This document shows positions 7,318 through 14,200 of a stretch of 14,988 nucleotides of DNA, piece by piece. The translations under genes were made by a program, and so were the position numbers. Every line of letters begins with the position of its first letter. The stretch's first letter is position 1. A model generated the notes under the pieces. That model made no database searches. It was not told where the DNA came from and was given only the letters and a program-made list of their open reading frames with translations. The stretch is from an uncultured Eubacterium sp. Lineage in GTDB: Bacteria > Bacillota > Clostridia > Oscillospirales > Acutalibacteraceae. The stretch lies in contig CAJOER010000013.1 in assembly GCA_905233805.1 (NCBI GenBank), forward strand, positions 1 to 14,988, given 5' to 3'.

Positions 7318-7319
7318 AT

Positions 7320-9680
7320 TTATTTTGTTTTAACGGATTTGGTTTTGCTCCACTTTGAATAGTAGGTTTCGCCTTTATACTTTTTATAAGCTCTTATCCT
7401 TACGTAGTATTTCTTTTTGGATTTAAGGCTTTTAACCGTTTTCTTTGTTGTCTTTGCTTTTTTAACGGTTACTTTCTTAAGTACGTATTTTTTACCCTTA
7501 ACTTTTTTCTTGAACTTTTTATTAGTTGAATACTGAATCTGATAACCCGTAACGCCGCTTATCTTTCCCCATTTAAGCGTAAATTTCTTCTTGCCGCGGG
7601 TAAGTTTTTTTATTGTCGGCTTTTTTACGGTTATTTTTTTAGTCGGAGTCGGTGAGGGCGCTTTGGGTTTATAATGGGTCGGAGTTTTTTCGGCGGTGCT
7701 GTTACCCTTAATATCAAATGCGCCTGTTCCCTCATAAGTCGGAGAAACTGAATTTATACTGTCGGGTATCAGGGTTGAAAGACCTTTTTTAAACGTCACT
7801 TCGTCAATGCAGGTTTCTCTGTTGCAACCGAAGTCCGAACCGACCTGCGAAAGCGGGGTGTAAAAACGGTGGTACGCGATAAAGCACTTGTCGCTTTCGG
7901 GAATATAAAGTATGCTTTGGTGTCCCGTTCCGAGTATTCCGATATCGGCGTTTTTGCTCAGGAAAGTTCCTTTGCTTTTTATATCGCCGTCAATAGATTT
8001 TGAATAACCCCAGTTAACGCAGTAGTTTTCACTTCCCGTGTCGTCGCAGCTCCAGGTGTAGTAATATATGCCGTTTCTCTTGAATACCGCTACGCTCTCG
8101 CGGAAGCCGTCAAGTCCCGTTAAAAGACGGAAAGTCGATTTATCAACGCTTGTCATATTCTTATTCAGCTTAACAACTGCGGCGGAGCCGTTTCCGAAAA
8201 GAAGATACGAGCTTCCGTCATCGTCTGTAAAAACGGAAGGGTCGATAACCTGACCGGAAAATCCTATATTTGCGCTTTCAAGCATCTTAGGATAAAGAAT
8301 AGGAGCGTCGAGTGCGGTATAAGGACCGTTGGGAGAGGAGGCGTACGCAACGCCTATTGCCTTGCCCTCGCCGTAAAGAGAGGTGTACTGACTTGCAACT
8401 CTACCGCAGTAATAGAAGTAGTACTTACCGTCTTTTGCTTCAATGGCAGGCGCCCACGCGTTTGCGTCCGACCATTTTGAAACCGCTATATTCACGCCCT
8501 GAGCGTTCTTTTTAACCGTTTTTTCTTTTACGTCAAGGATTACGCCTTCGTCAATCCAGTTAACCATATCAAGCGAGGAGAAAGCGTGGAACTGCGTTCC
8601 CGACCAGCCGGGATATCCGTCCGTAGTCGGGAAAACCCAGAACCGTCCGTCGAGTATATCAATGTCGGGGTCGGCGTACTTACCGCTTAATACGGGGTTT
8701 TTTGCAATCTTTGGCGTTTTTAAAACGTAGGTTTCTTCCTTTCCCGCTCTTGTGATTTTCAGCGTTTTTTCGCCCGTTAAATTGAGCACGCAGGGAACAG
8801 CAGTTTCGGCGCCGTTAATGTACGTCTTGCAGTCTGTAAAAGCAAGCGTGAGTTTTAACGGAGTTTCGCTGATTTTCTGTGACGGCTTTACGTAGGAAGT
8901 AATCTCATTTGAATTGCGGTCAATATTTGTATAAACAGCGGTGTGGGAGTCGGTTCCCTTTGAGTCGGCTGCATTTTCGATTACGCTGCCGACGGTTGCC
9001 GAATATAAAAGCGGCACGGCGTCGGACACGCTGTTTTTTATTTCGTCGTCACCGAGTACGGTGTTATAGAGCTTTACGTTATCAAAATAGCCCTGATAGT
9101 AACTGTCGCCACTGTAAAACGATTTGCCGAGCCATACGCTAAGGTTGCTTCCGAGGTCGGAAAGTTTAACGCCTGTATTTGCGTTTTCGCTTCTCAGTTC
9201 ACCGTTTATATACAGTTTCATACTGTAATTATCGTAAACCAGCGCGACGGAAAGCCAGTGCTCGCGGTAGTCAACAGAGGATTTGACTTCGCGCTCCTGA
9301 GAGTAAGACTCTACGGTAATAGCGTTTCTTACCTCGCTGCCTCTTATTCTGAAAAACGAGTATTTGTTATTATCGGTACCGATAGCGAATGTAAAATAAT
9401 TGCCGCTTGAAGAAACGGGCTTGATATCAAAAAGCACCGTAGCGGTATCAACTCCGTTCAGTATTCCCGACGGGAATTCGGCGTAAGTTCCGTTGCTTCC
9501 GTCAAGATATAAAACGTTGCTGTTTTTATCTTTGTCAAATACCGTTTTTGCGTTGCCGTAAAGCGTCAGTCCCGTGACGTTGTTTTCAAAGTCAGTAGAA
9601 AAAAGCACGGCGGCGCCGACGCTGCAAGGTATTGACATCGCCATAATAAACGCAAGTAAAACACAAATAATTCTTTTCAT
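7320..9680 (-). CDS. Secreted multidomain glycosidase: LamG-like domain, GH43 propeller, Lys-rich Fn3-like C-terminus
   Basis: This 786-residue exported protein probably removes arabinose or xylose from plant polysaccharides. The signal peptide MKRIICVLLAFIMAMS ends near VGAA. Residues about 27-215 look like a concanavalin-A/LamG domain (YINGELRS, YFDNVKLYN). The GH43 five-bladed propeller follows from about 325, with the canonical triad as Asp337 (YADPD, base), Asp480 (VIDPSVF, pKa modulator) and Glu528 (FRESVAVF, acid), plus GTGHQSI. After a Pro-rich linker (KAPSPTPTKK) comes a domain of about 104 residues, 37 of them Lys, resembling the Fn3-like repeats of gut Clostridia (GYQIQYSTNKKF). 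No LPXTG anchor is present; the cationic tail may bind the cell wall. The start is ATG 9680, with GGGTGAT before it; an ATG at 9701 has no good ribosome site. Subfamily and substrate are not resolved. Confidence 0.9.
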   Translation of the reverse strand: MKRIICVLLAFIMAMSIPCSVGAAVLFSTDFENNVTGLTLYGNAKTVFDKDKNSNVLYLDGSNGTYAEFPSGILNGVDTATVLFDIKPVSSSGNYFTFAIGTDNNKYSFFRIRGSEVRNAITVESYSQEREVKSSVDYREHWLSVALVYDNYSMKLYINGELRSENANTGVKLSDLGSNLSVWLGKSFYSGDSYYQGYFDNVKLYNTVLGDDEIKNSVSDAVPLLYSATVGSVIENAADSKGTDSHTAVYTNIDRNSNEITSYVKPSQKISETPLKLTLAFTDCKTYINGAETAVPCVLNLTGEKTLKITRAGKEETYVLKTPKIAKNPVLSGKYADPDIDILDGRFWVFPTTDGYPGWSGTQFHAFSSLDMVNWIDEGVILDVKEKTVKKNAQGVNIAVSKWSDANAWAPAIEAKDGKYYFYYCGRVASQYTSLYGEGKAIGVAYASSPNGPYTALDAPILYPKMLESANIGFSGQVIDPSVFTDDDGSSYLLFGNGSAAVVKLNKNMTSVDKSTFRLLTGLDGFRESVAVFKRNGIYYYTWSCDDTGSENYCVNWGYSKSIDGDIKSKGTFLSKNADIGILGTGHQSILYIPESDKCFIAYHRFYTPLSQVGSDFGCNRETCIDEVTFKKGLSTLIPDSINSVSPTYEGTGAFDIKGNSTAEKTPTHYKPKAPSPTPTKKITVKKPTIKKLTRGKKKFTLKWGKISGVTGYQIQYSTNKKFKKKVKGKKYVLKKVTVKKAKTTKKTVKSLKSKKKYYVRIRAYKKYKGETYYSKWSKTKSVKTK

Positions 9681-9682
9681 AT

Positions 9683-9696
9683 TATCACCCGTGATA
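9683..9696. promoter_or_regulatory. Palindrome TATCAC-CC-GTGATA over the ribosome binding site of the GH43 gene
   Basis: A 14-base inverted repeat with perfect 6-bp arms ends two bases before the GH43 start codon and contains its GGGTGAT ribosome site on the minus strand. It could be a repressor operator or a small leader hairpin that masks the site. The loop of two bases makes a DNA operator more plausible than RNA. Confidence 0.35.
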
Positions 9697-9716
9697 TACA
9701 TTTTATCTTAATTGTA

Positions 9717-9745
9717 ATATTATCATATATTTATAATTAAATCAA
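9717..9745 (-). promoter_or_regulatory. SigA-type promoter for the GH43 gene
   Basis: On the minus strand TTGATT (9745-9740) and TAATAT (9722-9717) are separated by 17 bases. The predicted start is near 9710, giving a leader of about 30 bases to ATG 9680. The -35 element ends five bases from the Spo0A-box match of the divergent sporulation promoter. Confidence 0.6.
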
Positions 9746-9749
9746 TTCT

Positions 9750-9758
9750 TTTGACAAA
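9750..9758 (-). promoter_or_regulatory. Candidate Spo0A box (0A box) TTTGTCAAA
   Basis: TTTGTCAAA on the minus strand matches the recalled 0A-box consensus TTTGTCRAA at all positions. It overlaps the -35 hexamer of the spoIIGA promoter, the arrangement known for Spo0A-activated spoIIG in Bacillus subtilis. Only one clear copy is seen, whereas the Bacillus promoter has several. Confidence 0.6.
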
Positions 9759-9783
9759 TTATTCTTTTATGAGGGGCTATAAT
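9751..9783 (+). promoter_or_regulatory. spoIIG-type promoter with 21-bp spacing between -35 and -10
   Basis: A perfect TTGACA (9751-9756) and a perfect TATAAT (9778-9783) are separated by 21 bases, too long for ordinary SigA recognition. The Bacillus subtilis spoIIG promoter is known for near-consensus hexamers spaced 22 bases apart, which makes it depend on phosphorylated Spo0A. The predicted start is near 9790, leaving a leader of only about 13 bases before the inferred spoIIGA start. Confidence 0.7.
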
Positions 9784-9802
9784 CAACGGCGGGGGGATAA
9801 CT

Positions 9803-10603
9803 ATTGTAATTTATGCCGACGTACTTTTTATAATCAATTTTTTTATTACTTTTTTTCTGCTGAGGCTGACGGCGCGGCTTACCAAAAAAGAGGCGAAAAC
9901 GCCGCGGCTCATACTTTCGTCCGCGGTCGGCGGGGCTTATTCAATGATAATTCTTGCCGATATACCGACGTTCTTATCGGTGATAATGAAAATTCTTGCG
10001 TGCGGGATAATCATTCTCTGCGCATTCAGGTTTTACAGGGTAAAAAGCTTTTTTATAACCGCGCTCGTATTCCTGTTTTCAAATTTTATATTTCTCGGAA
10101 TAATCATAGGGCTTTATCTTATATTCAACTCCGATTTGATTGCGGTTAAAAACGGGACGGTTTATTTTGATATAGGCGCAAAGGAGCTTCTTTTCAGCGC
10201 GCTTTTTGCTTACATTATTTCCGCTGTAATTGTAAGAATATATAACCGTCAGCTTTCAAAGGGAGAACTCTATATGCTCGAAATTGAGAATAACGGTAAA
10301 AAGGCGAGCGCCTTTGCGCTGTGCGATTCGGGCAACAAACTGCGCGAGCCGTTTTCAAATTACAGCGTAATAGTGGTAAAAAGCGAGGTGGTTGAGGGGC
10401 TGTTTGACGAAAGCACGATGCGCCTTATTCCCGCAGCCACCGTCAATTCGGATTCGTATTTAAAAGCCTTCAAGCCCGACAGAATTGTAATTAAGAATTC
10501 AAAAGGGGAGGAAGTAATTGAAAACGCATATATAGCCCTGTCCGACGAAATGAAAAAAGACGGCTTTTCAGCCGTAATCAATCCCGAAATATTATCCGTA
10601 TGA
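9803..10603 (+). CDS. spoIIGA: SpoIIGA, sporulation sigma-E factor-processing aspartic peptidase (apparent ATT start)
   Basis: SpoIIGA is the membrane protease of the sporulating mother cell that cleaves pro-sigma-E after a signal from the forespore. The reading frame gives about 266 residues: an N-terminal block of several membrane helices (about 1-140, beginning (M)VIYADVLFIINFF) and a soluble protease domain with the active-site motif CDSGN, Asp175 (Asp183 in Bacillus from memory), then RLIPAATVNS and FKPDRIVI. The frame is open only from 9773, and no ATG, GTG or TTG occurs before an internal ATG at 9944, which would delete the first helices. The ATT at 9803 falls exactly where Met1 of Bacillus SpoIIGA (M-x-IYLDV) aligns and follows GGGGGGAT by a few bases. 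Its stop overlaps the region just before sigE. Identity is strong from motifs and context; the start is inferred. Confidence 0.88.
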   Translation: MVIYADVLFIINFFITFFLLRLTARLTKKEAKTPRLILSSAVGGAYSMIILADIPTFLSVIMKILACGIIILCAFRFYRVKSFFITALVFLFSNFIFLGIIIGLYLIFNSDLIAVKNGTVYFDIGAKELLFSALFAYIISAVIVRIYNRQLSKGELYMLEIENNGKKASAFALCDSGNKLREPFSNYSVIVVKSEVVEGLFDESTMRLIPAATVNSDSYLKAFKPDRIVIKNSKGEEVIENAYIALSDEMKKDGFSAVINPEILSV

Positions 10604-10611
10604 GGTGCAAA

Positions 10612-11310
10612 ATGAGAAAACTGCTTAACTACATAATTCAGAAGATAAAACTCAGGCAGTACTGCCACTACATAAACGGGCCGGAAACCCTTCCGCCGCC
10701 GCTTACCGACGAGGAGCAGGAAACGATTTTTAACGAGCTTATAAACGGGGACGAGAGCCACCGCGACTTGCTTGTCGTTCACAATCTCAGGCTTGTTGTT
10801 TATATCGCGAAGAAGTTTGACTCGCCGACGGCGTCCGCCGAGGATTTGGTATCTATCGGAACTATCGGGCTTATGAAGGCGGTAAGAACCTTCAATCCCG
10901 TTAAGAATATCAAGCTTGCGACCTACGCCTCAAGGTGTATTGAAAATGAGATACTTATGTACCTGCGCAAAGCGTCGAATTCAAACGTTAACCTCTCTTT
11001 TGACGAGCCGCTTTCGACCGACTGGGACGGGAACGAGCTGACCCTGCGCGACGTCCTCGGGAGCGAGCCGGACGAAATAAGCGAGGGAATAGAGTATGAG
11101 GACGAGAAAAGACTTTTAAGATACATAGTTTCAACCCTGCCTGAAAAAGAGAGAAATATAATGAATATGCGTTTCGGACTCGGCGGAAACGAAACCCTTA
11201 CCCAAAAGGAACTCGCCGACAGAATGGGCATATCGCAGTCCTATATCTCCCGCCTTGAAAAACGTATTCTCGGTAAAATCAAAAAAGAAATGGAAAAGCA
11301 TTTCATATAA
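10612..11310 (+). CDS. sigE: RNA polymerase sporulation sigma factor SigE (pro-sigma-E)
   Basis: This 232-residue sigma-70 family factor directs early mother-cell gene expression during sporulation after removal of its pro-sequence by SpoIIGA. It carries the hallmark LPPPL near residue 27, region 2 (DLVSIGTIGLMKAV, FNPVKNIKLATYASRCIENE), SFDEPLSTDWDGNEL, and a region 4 helix-turn-helix (LTQKELADRMGISQSYISRLEKR). These closely match recalled Bacillus SigE. The start chosen is ATG 10612, with GAGGTG before it. An in-frame ATG at 10600 overlaps the spoIIGA stop but has no ribosome site. The pro-region before the conserved YIxG segment is about 19 residues, shorter than in Bacillus. It is cotranscribed with spoIIGA, and a terminator follows, so sigG is not in this transcript. 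Confidence 0.97.
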   Translation: MRKLLNYIIQKIKLRQYCHYINGPETLPPPLTDEEQETIFNELINGDESHRDLLVVHNLRLVVYIAKKFDSPTASAEDLVSIGTIGLMKAVRTFNPVKNIKLATYASRCIENEILMYLRKASNSNVNLSFDEPLSTDWDGNELTLRDVLGSEPDEISEGIEYEDEKRLLRYIVSTLPEKERNIMNMRFGLGGNETLTQKELADRMGISQSYISRLEKRILGKIKKEMEKHFI

Positions 11311-11314
11311 AAAA

Positions 11315-11334
11315 CTCGGGGCTTTCGCCCCGAG
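11315..11334. terminator. Bidirectional terminator between sigE and the oppA-type gene
   Basis: CTCGGGGC (11315-11322) pairs with GCCCCGAG (11327-11334) around a four-base loop (TTTC on plus, GAAA on minus). CGTTTTTATTT follows on the plus strand and TTTTTTAT on the minus strand, so it can end both the sporulation transcript and the convergent peptide-transport transcript. Confidence 0.9.
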
Positions 11335-11358
11335 CGTTTTTATTTATACTGATTATAA

Positions 11359-13179
11359 TTAGTCAGCGTATGTGCAATACATGAAGTACTTGTATCCGAG
11401 AGGACTTGAGAAGAAGCCCTTAACGTTAGTAGCAATCATATACTGGTCTGTGTAATAATAAATCGGGCAGATGCAGCCTGTATCCATTATCATATCCTCA
11501 GCCATATGCATCATCTTATAACGCTTTTCGGTATCAGTACAGGTCTTAATCTTGGAGATAAGAACGTCATAGGTCTCAGCCCATGTGCCCTTTTCAACCT
11601 TCTCTTCAAATCCGAGTTCCGTAAGGTCAAGGCTGTAATACTTAGCGTCTTTATAGTCGCCCTTACCGAACTGGCTGTCGTTGTTACCTGATGAAGTTGT
11701 CCACATATCAAGGAATGAAATCGGGTCATTGTAGTCAGCAAGCCAGCCGTTACGTGTAACGGTATAATCGCCGTGCTTTCTCGTCTGAAGAAGAGTAGCC
11801 CATTCCTGGTTTTCAAGCTTCATTTCAATACCGATATTAGCAAATACGGACTGAATGTACTCAGCAATAGCCTTATGAGTTTCGTCAGTGTTGTAAAGAT
11901 AAGTGATGCTCGGGAAGTTTGTGAACTTACCTGAAGCTTCGTCGAAGTTGTAATACTTCTTAAGGGTTTCTAATGCAGCCTTGGTATTAGCTTCGTATGA
12001 TTCGGGATTTACATCATAATAACCGTCAAAGTCTTTGCTGAATCCGGTGTTCTTGCAGAACTCTGTCTTTCCGTCAGCGTCTGTAAGACCTGAACCTACG
12101 AATGTAGAAGCAGGAACTTCACCGCCCTGGGAAATATCGTTTGCAATATGAGTACGGTCGATAAGAAGACCGAGAGCCTTCTTGATTTCAGCCTGAGCCT
12201 TGTCAGCTTCTTCACCCTTTAATGCTGTGTCTTCGGGAAGGATGTTCTTGTTGATGTTCCAGCATACATAGTATGTACCGAGCTGGCCAACATTGAAGAA
12301 CTGGTCTGCATAATCTTTCTTAAGAGTTTCGATTTCGTTAGTCGGAACGTTGTCGATAAACTGCCAATCGCCGTTCTTGAAGTTAGCGAGCATATTGTTT
12401 TCGTCGTCAGAAAGATAGAACTTGATTTCGTCCATCGTTACTGCGTCAGCGTCAAAATACTCAGCGTTCTTTTCAAGAGTGATGAGCGAGTTGTGTTCCC
12501 AAGCAGAAAGCTTGTAAGCACCGTTGCATACGTATGAAGCGGGGTCGGTTGCCCAGTCTTCGCTTGCAACTATGTCCTCACGTACGGGGAAGTAGGTCGG
12601 GAATGCAAGAAGTTCATTCCAGTAAGGAACTGCGTTTGCAAGAGTAACCTCGATAGTCTTGTCGTCAACAGCTTTTATGTTAAGCTTTGCGTCAGGATTA
12701 ACGGGCTGGTCCTTGTCGTCAACCTCTGTAACCTTGTCATAACCGTCAACTACGTCGAACATATAGCCGTAGTCAGCAGCAAGGTCAAGAGAAGCCGCTC
12801 TGTTCCATGCAAATACGAAATCGTTTGCAGTAACGTCTTTACCGTCTGACCACTTAAGACCGTCCTTAAGCTCATAGGTATAAGTTACTGTTCCGTCCTC
12901 GTTTTCCTTGCCCTCGGTGAGTTCCTTAGCTGCGTCAGCTACGAGTTCAAGCTTACCGTCGTCGGTCTGATGCCATTTAGCAAGACCTGAGAAAAGGTGT
13001 GCAAGAAGGGTAGCGCCGTCAACTGCAGAGTTGAGAGCAGGGTCAATAGTGTCCGGCTCAGATGCAAGGCATACCGAGATAGACGTTTTGTCTTCTCCTG
13101 CGGGCTTTTTGGAGCAAGCAGCAAAGCTGACTGCCAAAACAGCTGCGAGGAGAAGCGCAAGAATTCTTTTCATTTTCAT
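11359..13179 (-). CDS. oppA: Oligopeptide/dipeptide ABC transporter substrate-binding lipoprotein (OppA-like, SBP_bac_5)
   Basis: This 606-residue receptor binds short peptides outside the membrane and passes them to the Opp/Dpp permease. The lipoprotein signal peptide (MKMKRILALLLAAV) ends at the lipobox FAAC. The body carries family features: ISVCLASEPDTIDPALNSAVDG at the N-terminus of the mature domain (quoted in two parts: ISVCLASEPDTIDP and ALNSAVDG), LKDGLKWSDGKDVTANDFVFAWNR around residue 110 (core WSDGKDVTANDF), and GWLADYNDPISFLDMW near the C-terminus. Length is usual for OppA. The start is ATG 13179, eight bases after AAAGGAG; an in-frame TTG at 13197 overlaps that ribosome site. 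It lies 69 bases downstream of oppF with no clear terminator or strong promoter between, so it probably belongs to the same operon. Confidence 0.94.
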   Translation of the reverse strand: MKMKRILALLLAAVLAVSFAACSKKPAGEDKTSISVCLASEPDTIDPALNSAVDGATLLAHLFSGLAKWHQTDDGKLELVADAAKELTEGKENEDGTVTYTYELKDGLKWSDGKDVTANDFVFAWNRAASLDLAADYGYMFDVVDGYDKVTEVDDKDQPVNPDAKLNIKAVDDKTIEVTLANAVPYWNELLAFPTYFPVREDIVASEDWATDPASYVCNGAYKLSAWEHNSLITLEKNAEYFDADAVTMDEIKFYLSDDENNMLANFKNGDWQFIDNVPTNEIETLKKDYADQFFNVGQLGTYYVCWNINKNILPEDTALKGEEADKAQAEIKKALGLLIDRTHIANDISQGGEVPASTFVGSGLTDADGKTEFCKNTGFSKDFDGYYDVNPESYEANTKAALETLKKYYNFDEASGKFTNFPSITYLYNTDETHKAIAEYIQSVFANIGIEMKLENQEWATLLQTRKHGDYTVTRNGWLADYNDPISFLDMWTTSSGNNDSQFGKGDYKDAKYYSLDLTELGFEEKVEKGTWAETYDVLISKIKTCTDTEKRYKMMHMAEDMIMDTGCICPIYYYTDQYMIATNVKGFFSSPLGYKYFMYCTYAD

Positions 13180-13248
13180 AGTACGTACTCCTTTCAAAAT
13201 GAAAATGTTTTAATAATGCAGTTTCCCGCATTTTTTACGTATTAAGCC

Positions 13249-14200
13249 TCAGCCGTTTATTTCCGCAATTCTGTGGCAGGCTACAAAGTGGTCTTTTTCA
13301 ACCTCTTTGAATTCGGGTATACTTTCGGCGCACTTATCGGTAGCGTACTGACAGCGCGTTCTGAACGGGCAGCCTGACGGAGCGTTGAGAGGCGAGGGGA
13401 TATCGCCTGTAAGGACGATTCTCTTATTCGACCTTGCAATCTTCGGGTCGGGCACCGGAACTGCCGAAAGTAAGGATTTAGAATACGGATGGAGCGGGTT
13501 ATCATAGATTTCCGCCGCTGAGGAAAGCTCAACGATATGACCGAGGTACATTACCGCAATTCTGTCCGAAATGTGGCGTACTACAAGAAGGTCGTGAGCT
13601 ATAAAGAGATATGTAAGGCCGAGCTTGTCCTGAAGCTCGTCGAACATATTTATTACCTGAGCCTGAATTGAAACGTCAAGTGCCGATACAGGCTCGTCGC
13701 AGACTAATGCCGATTCTCTGCCTCTGGCCGCCCGAAAATTCGTGAGCGTAACGGGAGGCGTGCTCGCTGTTAAGGCCGACGTAGTCCATAAACTGAAGGA
13801 TTTTTTCTTCTCTTTCCTTCTTCGTTGAATAGAGTTTATGTACGTCAAGCGGCTCGCCGATAATATCCGACACGGTCATTCTCGGGTTGAGCGAAGAATA
13901 CGGGTCCTGGAAAACCATTGTGGCTTTCTTCCTGAATTCCTTTATATCGCTTTTCGATTTAATCAGTTTTCCGTCGTACCATATTTCGCCGCCGGTGGGC
14001 TTATAAAGGTGAAGAATGGTTCTTCCGACCGTGGTTTTACCGCAGCCCGACTCGCCTACAAGGCCGAGGGTTTCGCCCTTTTTGATTGAAAACGAAACGC
14101 CGTCAACCGCCTTTAAGGGGGTAGTCCTGAAAAGGCCGGTATTAATGGGGAAGTACTGTTTTAAGTCTTTAACTTCAATGAGAGGTCTGTTCTCACTCAT
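13249..14200 (-). pseudogene. oppF: oppF, peptide ABC transporter ATP-binding protein, disrupted by a net loss of about 32 bases
   Basis: This should encode the second ATPase of the peptide importer. The first part (ATG 14200, preceded by GGTGAGG) has Walker A GESGCGKTT, Q-loop VFQDPYSSLNP and signature FSGGQRQRIGI. The frame then runs to a TGA at 13678-13676. Walker B (VCDEPVSALDV), the H-loop (FIAHDL) and the C-terminal cysteine-rich oligopeptide domain (GCPFRTRCQYATDKC) continue in another frame to 13249. Compared with OppD in this window, 11 codons between RIGI and VCDEP are replaced by a single base near 13705, a net loss of 32 bases. Restoring them gives about 327 residues, normal for OppF. 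The 5' end overlaps the oppD stop by 8 bases. A real inactivating deletion or an assembly fault are both possible. Confidence 0.88.

Noticed and set aside
9751..10149. Plus-strand open frame of 132 codons starting inside the spoIIG promoter
   Set aside because: It overlaps spoIIGA in another frame, starts at the -35 element, shows no family features, and would precede the transcript start.
9944..10603. SpoIIGA starting at the internal ATG 9944
   Set aside because: The residues before it (IYADVLFIINFF and the following helices) match the N-terminal part of SpoIIGA, so this start would truncate a conserved membrane region. It also lacks a good ribosome site.
13215..13232. Hairpin AATGC-N8-GCATT between oppF and oppA as a terminator
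   Set aside because: The stem is only 5 bp and the T-run falls on the wrong strand for the minus-strand operon.
13676..13740. Programmed ribosomal frameshift in oppF
   Set aside because: Eleven conserved codons are missing as well as the frame being shifted, and no slippery heptamer is seen at the junction, so a deletion fits better.
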